From Ceratodon purpureus (Eukaryota > Streptophyta > Bryopsida > Pseudoditrichales > Ditrichaceae): 64,000 nucleotides of DNA. Position 1 is the first letter of the stretch; each line of letters begins with the position of its first letter. The notes below the pieces were generated by a model, which made no database searches, was not told the origin of the DNA, and was given only the letters and a program-made list of their open reading frames with translations. Shown piece after piece: positions 63,421 to 64,000 of this stretch. The stretch is from the NCBI GenBank assembly GCA_014871385.1, contig CM026427.1:7135909-7199908 (forward strand), read 5' to 3'. The position numbers were made by a program, and so were the translations under genes.

Positions 63421-64000
63421 AAACCCCTGAATACGATCATGTTTGAACCCCCAGATTTCCATCAAACGTCTCGGAATCATTCATCCCATTCCCATGCGAC
63501 CCCCCACCACCACCACCACCACCACCCTGGCTCCACCAGATGCGCACAATTACAACAAGTGCGACCCCGTTCCTTTCCCTCCCCTCCCCGAGTCCCTGTG
63601 CATGCGATAAGGTTACCTTCACTTGTAAAAGAACACTCCTTGGGTGGAGTAAAGAGCCACCTCCGGACATGGGCACCCTCCAATGGGGAATGACATCTGT
63701 GTCGCTTTTCCTCGCCCACGCCCCTTTTAGACAGATCTCTAGGGAACCCAAACCGCTTCACTCCCAAACACAACACTAGGAGTAATCTAACATAATCGAA
63801 ATCAAAATCAAACCCCGGCGATATACCATGAACTCAAACGCATCAACCGCGACAAAACTGCCCCACCACTGTAGCATCTCTAGTTCCTCGTCCCTTCCCC
63901 ACATCGCCCTCCCAATATTGGCTCAAACCTGGCAACCACTGACTGCGCCAATATCCCCCCAGATCCTAGATTCCATCCCCCCTCTAACTTATCTGCCCCG
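63421..64000. other. GC-richer DNA at window edge, possible gene start beyond
   Basis: Composition rises sharply compared with the preceding 7 kb and pyrimidine-rich runs appear. This resembles the promoter or leader regions of the genes in this window, so a gene may begin past 64000. Frames here (79-104 codons) show no family resemblance. Confidence 0.35.
63505..63526 (+). repeat. (CAC)n microsatellite
   Basis: About seven CAC units in a row, within the GC-richer stretch near the window edge. Confidence 0.85.

Noticed and set aside
63437-63776. Overlapping frames across the CAC microsatellite
   Set aside because: Created by the triplet repeat being open in several frames.
1-64000. CRISPR array, bacterial operon or phage content
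   Set aside because: No regularly spaced repeats, no ribosome-binding-site-led gene runs; all genes are eukaryotic and several are spliced.

Overview
The window looks like nuclear DNA of a land plant. Genes have GT-AG introns of about 100-770 bp. There are plant-type initiator tRNA-Met genes and Stowaway-like MITEs, and the protein set is plant-like: a plant UDP-arabinose 4-epimerase, a plant fructokinase, the plant DUF7796 family and MED4. The very AT-rich, repeat-filled intergenic DNA and an unusual two-TM hybrid histidine kinase make me favour a seed-free plant (moss or other bryophyte, or lycophyte). No marker here fixes the species.

Layout. 1-6.4 kb: AT-rich DNA with a short telomere-like tract, a 52-bp tandem duplication and what looks like decayed coding sequence. 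6.5-9.2 kb (minus): seven-exon fructokinase with a possible N-terminal targeting extension. 11.8-12.9 kb (minus): intronless DUS2-type tRNA-dihydrouridine synthase. 14.8-18.2 kb (plus): eight-exon UDP-arabinose 4-epimerase, Golgi type with a signal anchor. 18.9-24.8 kb: a degenerate tRNA-Met piece, then a large palindrome with near-identical 1.4-kb arms, each holding one intact initiator tRNA-Met gene. Its 2.4-kb spacer carries a nested MITE. 26.3-27.6 kb (minus): intronless DUF7796 membrane protein. 27.6-39.0 kb: AT-rich intergenic DNA with a Stowaway-like MITE, minisatellites and dispersed repeats. 39.0-42.7 kb (minus): seven-exon hybrid histidine kinase, divergent from MED4 (44.0-45.4 kb, plus). 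The 1.3 kb between them flips from C-rich to G-rich and holds two G-boxes. 45.4-64 kb: no convincing gene; it is full of repeats. Among these is a cluster of three 0.75-0.84-kb elements bounded by TTAA and CCCC/GGGG inverted ends, the termini expected of piggyBac-type transposons.

How the genes relate. They are independent housekeeping or signalling genes, not a cluster. Fructokinase commits fructose to sugar-phosphate and nucleotide-sugar metabolism. The epimerase makes UDP-arabinose for cell-wall polysaccharides. DUS2 modifies tRNA. MED4 belongs to the Mediator middle module. The kinase is a complete His-to-Asp phosphorelay input protein. The items I consider most worth checking are the TTAA-flanked element family, the tRNA-iMet palindrome and the histidine kinase.
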